DNA of 64,000 bases from contig JAWUZG010000138.1 of assembly GCA_036785705.1 (NCBI GenBank), forward strand, positions 1,629,501 to 1,693,500. Reading direction: 5' to 3'. How positions within the stretch are numbered: position 1 is the first letter of the stretch; the number at the start of each line of letters is the position of its first letter. Shown here piece by piece: positions 55,031 to 64,000 of this stretch. The notes beneath the pieces were generated by a model. It was not told the origin of the DNA. It did no database searches and saw only the letters and a list, made by a program, of their open reading frames with translations. Made by a program: the position numbers and the translations under genes. The DNA comes from Acanthornis magna. Lineage: Eukaryota > Chordata > Aves > Passeriformes > Acanthizidae.

Positions 55031-55475
55031 AGAGTCATAGAATCATAGTTCACAGAATGATGTGAGCAGGAAGGGACCTTCAAAGGTCATCTAGTCCTAA
55101 ACCCCTGCCATGGGCAGGGACATCTTTCACTAGACCAGGTTGCTCAGAGTCCTGTCTAACCCAAACCTCAACATTTCCAGTGATGGGGATCCACAACTTC
55201 TCTGGGCAACCTGTGCTAGTGTCTCACCACTCTTATAAGAATATATTTCTTCCTTATCTTCAACATAAACATACCCTGTTCCAGTTTAAAACAAGCACCC
55301 TTTGCCCTGTCACTAAAAGTCCATGTAAGAAGTCTTTCACTGTCTTTCTTATCCCTTCAAGGGGGCCAGAATAAAGTCTGCTCAAAGCCTTCTCTTCCTC
55401 AGGCTGAACAACTCCAACTGATTCAGCTTGTCTTTAAAAGCCCCTTCCTTCCAGAGCTGTCCTTTCCAAAGGATG
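55031..55475 (-). mobile_element. CR1 LINE 3' fragment immediately 3' of gene C
   Basis: 'agtcatagaatcatagttcacagaatg' starts the plus strand, followed by 'ggaagggaccttcaaaggtcatctag', 'ccctgccatgggcagggacatctttcactagaccaggttgctcag' and 'tcttcctcaggctgaacaactcc'. It sits within 90 bases of the last recognisable gene C exon, where the terminal exon and poly(A) site would be expected. Confidence 0.93.
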
Positions 55476-55558
55476 CCTGTACCACTGGCTAGGCACAAAT
55501 CTGCTGCTGGACTTGCTTGAGCAAACAGCACAACTGCACACCTGCAGTAAAGCCTTAC

Positions 55559-61614
<6,056 letters not shown>

Positions 61615-64000
61615 CTATAACAAGAGAGGACAAGTTCTCAATACTGTCCAGATTAAGCATCCTGAAAACATTCATTATTATTATTATTATTATTATTATT
61701 GTTGTTGTTGTTGTTATCAATAATAATAATAATAAAAATGACAATAACAATAGGTAAGTGGAATCACACAGCACTGTTTACCTTATCAGTTGCTCCCATT
61801 ACGTACATAGGTCTACCATTCTTATTCTACCATTCTCATTGTACATGTATTTTTACCATGTCATTTTTATTCATAGAATGATGCAGGGTTTAATAATGAA
61901 ATTATGAGACAGATGAAAGCCTCTTCCAACACTTACCTTTTTCTATCTCCCTCAGCATTGCTCCTGTTCTGCTTTAATCATGAGGTTTTCTGTTCATTTA
62001 ATCTTCAGTATTCACATGCTTAAGCCAAATTCTCTCAACTTTAACTACTGCATAGCACTTAGTTTCTCTACCGTTTCAGACCTTCCTTTGCTTTCTTGAT
62101 TGTTATCCCCTCTAACTTTCTTCTGTTCTGACAAACTTTTATAAAATAGCACAGGGAAGTTGGCAATGCTTTCTCTAGGTCTAGATGTTTCTCTTCAAGT
62201 TGTATCACTCTTTTTAGTTTATTCTGTGTTTTCTTCCCATTCAATTTTGCCATATTTTCCACTAAACTAATACTGTCTACCTCTTTGCATAGGTTTAGTT
62301 GATTCCTTCTGCTTTCATACCCCTGTTATCGCAGTTTACTTGACCTCTCCTTGCTCTATTCACCTGTTCTGGAAATTTCCGCTTCTCTGCTGCTCTTCTC
62401 CTGAGTTACTGAAGGTCTCTGGTCCTGCTTGGACAGCATAGAGACATTTCCCCTTTTTCCCTTTCCTTCCTTTTCTTCTAAACCCATTTCATAACACTTG
62501 CTAATATTCTGTACTATGTCCAAAATTATTCCAAGTAGGTTTCCCTACTATACTTTTCCACACAGGAATTTGCAGTATTTGCATCTGGGCACCCACAGCT
62601 ACCAGGAACCTATTTCATCATTGCTGCTGTCAGCAGATCAGTGCTCCAGCAGCTCGGGGTGACAGGCACAACACAGTATTTTGTCCTACCCATATCTGAG
62701 TGACTCCCCCTCATCTCCCATGGATCCCTGTGGATTAATGTTAGTGCTGTCACTGCCCTTTCTGCTATGCCCCTCTGTTGGGTAATTTCATTTAAGACAG
62801 TCACCAAGGAGGGCATGCAGTGATCCCTTGGTGCTTGACATCTAAACTGGACAAGAGCTGGTGTGGCACAAAGGACAATCCATTTATCTGTTTCATTCCT
62901 ACCTTATTAAATGTTTGCAGCAGATTCTAGAAGTGCCACTGTCCAACTCACACCTGTGCTTTCTCTGAGTAGCCCAAGGTCTGCAGCTCTCTGTCTTGCA
63001 GCCTCTGAGATAATTTCTTTCAGTGCAGCAAGACTGGTTTGCTCTGCAGTACCTCTCTGCTGTGAGATGCTGGTGGTGTCATTATATATGTTGTTATTAC
63101 CACTTTCTCTTATTTTTTCCATTCATATGTATCATACCAAGGAATGTTTTCTCCTGACTCCCATTCCAATTCTCTATCACTTCCTGCAGATCAGAAACTT
63201 TTTCTCATTTTTGTATCCCAATCTACTTTTTGCAACCATCTAATTTTAGTTTCACAGTTTCGAGGATCAAGTCTCTTTGGAGCTCTCCCTTGCTCTGGGG
63301 TGAACCATTGCACAATATATTTTAATCCTTCAAAATGCTTTTGTTGGTTTTGTTTCTTTGTCTAAATTCACCCAATTTCCTAATTCTGTTTCTATCCCTT
63401 ATTACGGTTTTGATCCACTAGATGCTATTTTTTTCCTGAAGAAAAATGCTTTAGAAAATTTGCCTAATTGTTTCATTTAAAGCCTGATTTTTATATTGAA
63501 GCAGTAGGATTTTATGCTGTCCCACTGGCTGAACTGACACAAAATGTTTCCCATAATTGGCCTTGTGATGCAAGAGATAAACCCTAAAGTTTCATTTGAT
63601 AAGATTTACAGTAACTGGAAAACATTTGTTCCCTATCACCCTCTGTCCTGTGGGCTGAAGTACATCTCCTTTCTTGGAGAGGTGCCTATAGCTCATGCCA
63701 TCATCTCTAGAATTCTCAGTATTTCTTGTAGCTCTCCAATATTGTCTTTTTCAGATTTCTCCTGAGCCATTTTACATTTTTTCTCAAATTTTCAGTTTCA
63801 TTCTGAGATTCCCCTTGAGCACTATGCTCAATGACCTTATGACAAACTGGTCAGAGAATCATAGAATCATCTTGCAAGCATGACCGCTTCCAAAAGGGCA
63901 CTCAGAATAAAATAAGAAAGAATTTGCTTATGGTCTGTGTGTTCCCACATGATGTTCTTCTAAAAGCGTTGTCTAAAAGTGTTGTAAATACATGTTTTCT
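61615..64000. other. Gene C intron 26 (at least 2.4 kb), no exon seen
   Basis: In gene B the matching intron (24405-24498) is 94 bases. Here no 127-nt exon is found up to the window end. The sequence is AT-rich and pyrimidine-rich on the plus strand. Minus-strand open frames at 62068-62262, 62610-62816 and 62907-63122 contain two similar motifs (ITQQRGIAERAV and ISQQRGTAEQTS), suggesting an unidentified inserted element. A short CR1-tail-like 'agaatcatagaatcat' is at 63855. Confidence 0.5.
61674..61738. repeat. (ATT)n(GTT)n(AAT)n trinucleotide repeat
   Basis: About nine ATT units, five GTT units, then 'atcaataataataataataa'. The ATT and AAT arms are mutually complementary and could form a hairpin. 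It lies 60 bases upstream of the gene C 119-nt exon acceptor. Confidence 0.9.

Overview
The window is vertebrate nuclear DNA, most likely from a bird. Its genes are split into many short exons with GT-AG introns, and the interspersed repeats are CR1 LINE fragments ending in the (ATTCTATG)n-type tail typical of avian CR1. All recognisable protein-coding sequence belongs to a tandem cluster of sarcomeric (class II) myosin heavy chain genes, the fast/developmental skeletal muscle MYH cluster. All three genes lie on the minus strand. A passerine or other bird fits; species cannot be decided from sequence alone.

Layout from left to right (3' to 5' for the genes). Gene A (92-2520, promoter about 3372-3600) enters from the left edge, and only its first six coding exons (residues 1-248) are inside. 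An intergenic stretch follows (3.6-19.7 kb) with CR1 pieces, possible LTR remnants and islands that are repeated downstream of the next gene. Gene B (19804-35253, 5' noncoding exons to about 36789) is complete: 38 coding exons, 5829 nt, frame preserved throughout, 1942 residues, with every motor and rod landmark present. Its poly(A) signal is at 19694-19699. A second intergenic stretch (37-55 kb) holds a 1.4 kb CR1 copy with reverse-transcriptase remnants and paralogous copies of the A-B intergenic islands. Gene C (55559-61614) is the 3' part of a third, more diverged myosin (12 in-frame rod exons). Its upstream exons lie beyond the right edge, and its last small exon was not found.

The most notable signals come from recent sequence exchange between the tandem copies. 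Blocks of A and B are about 99% identical, including an entirely identical 91-bp intron, beside diverged neighbours. Exons 28, 33 and 35 of gene C are nearly copies of gene B exons while their neighbours are not. A roughly 750-790 bp noncoding block rich in CAGCTG E-boxes occurs in both intergenic regions at about 99% identity, amid flanks that align only poorly. Gene B also uses a GC-AG intron. I saw no tRNA, rRNA, CRISPR or prokaryotic features. The functional picture is a muscle contractile gene array: each gene encodes a motor and coiled-coil heavy chain that dimerises and packs into thick filaments, presumably for different fibre types or developmental stages.
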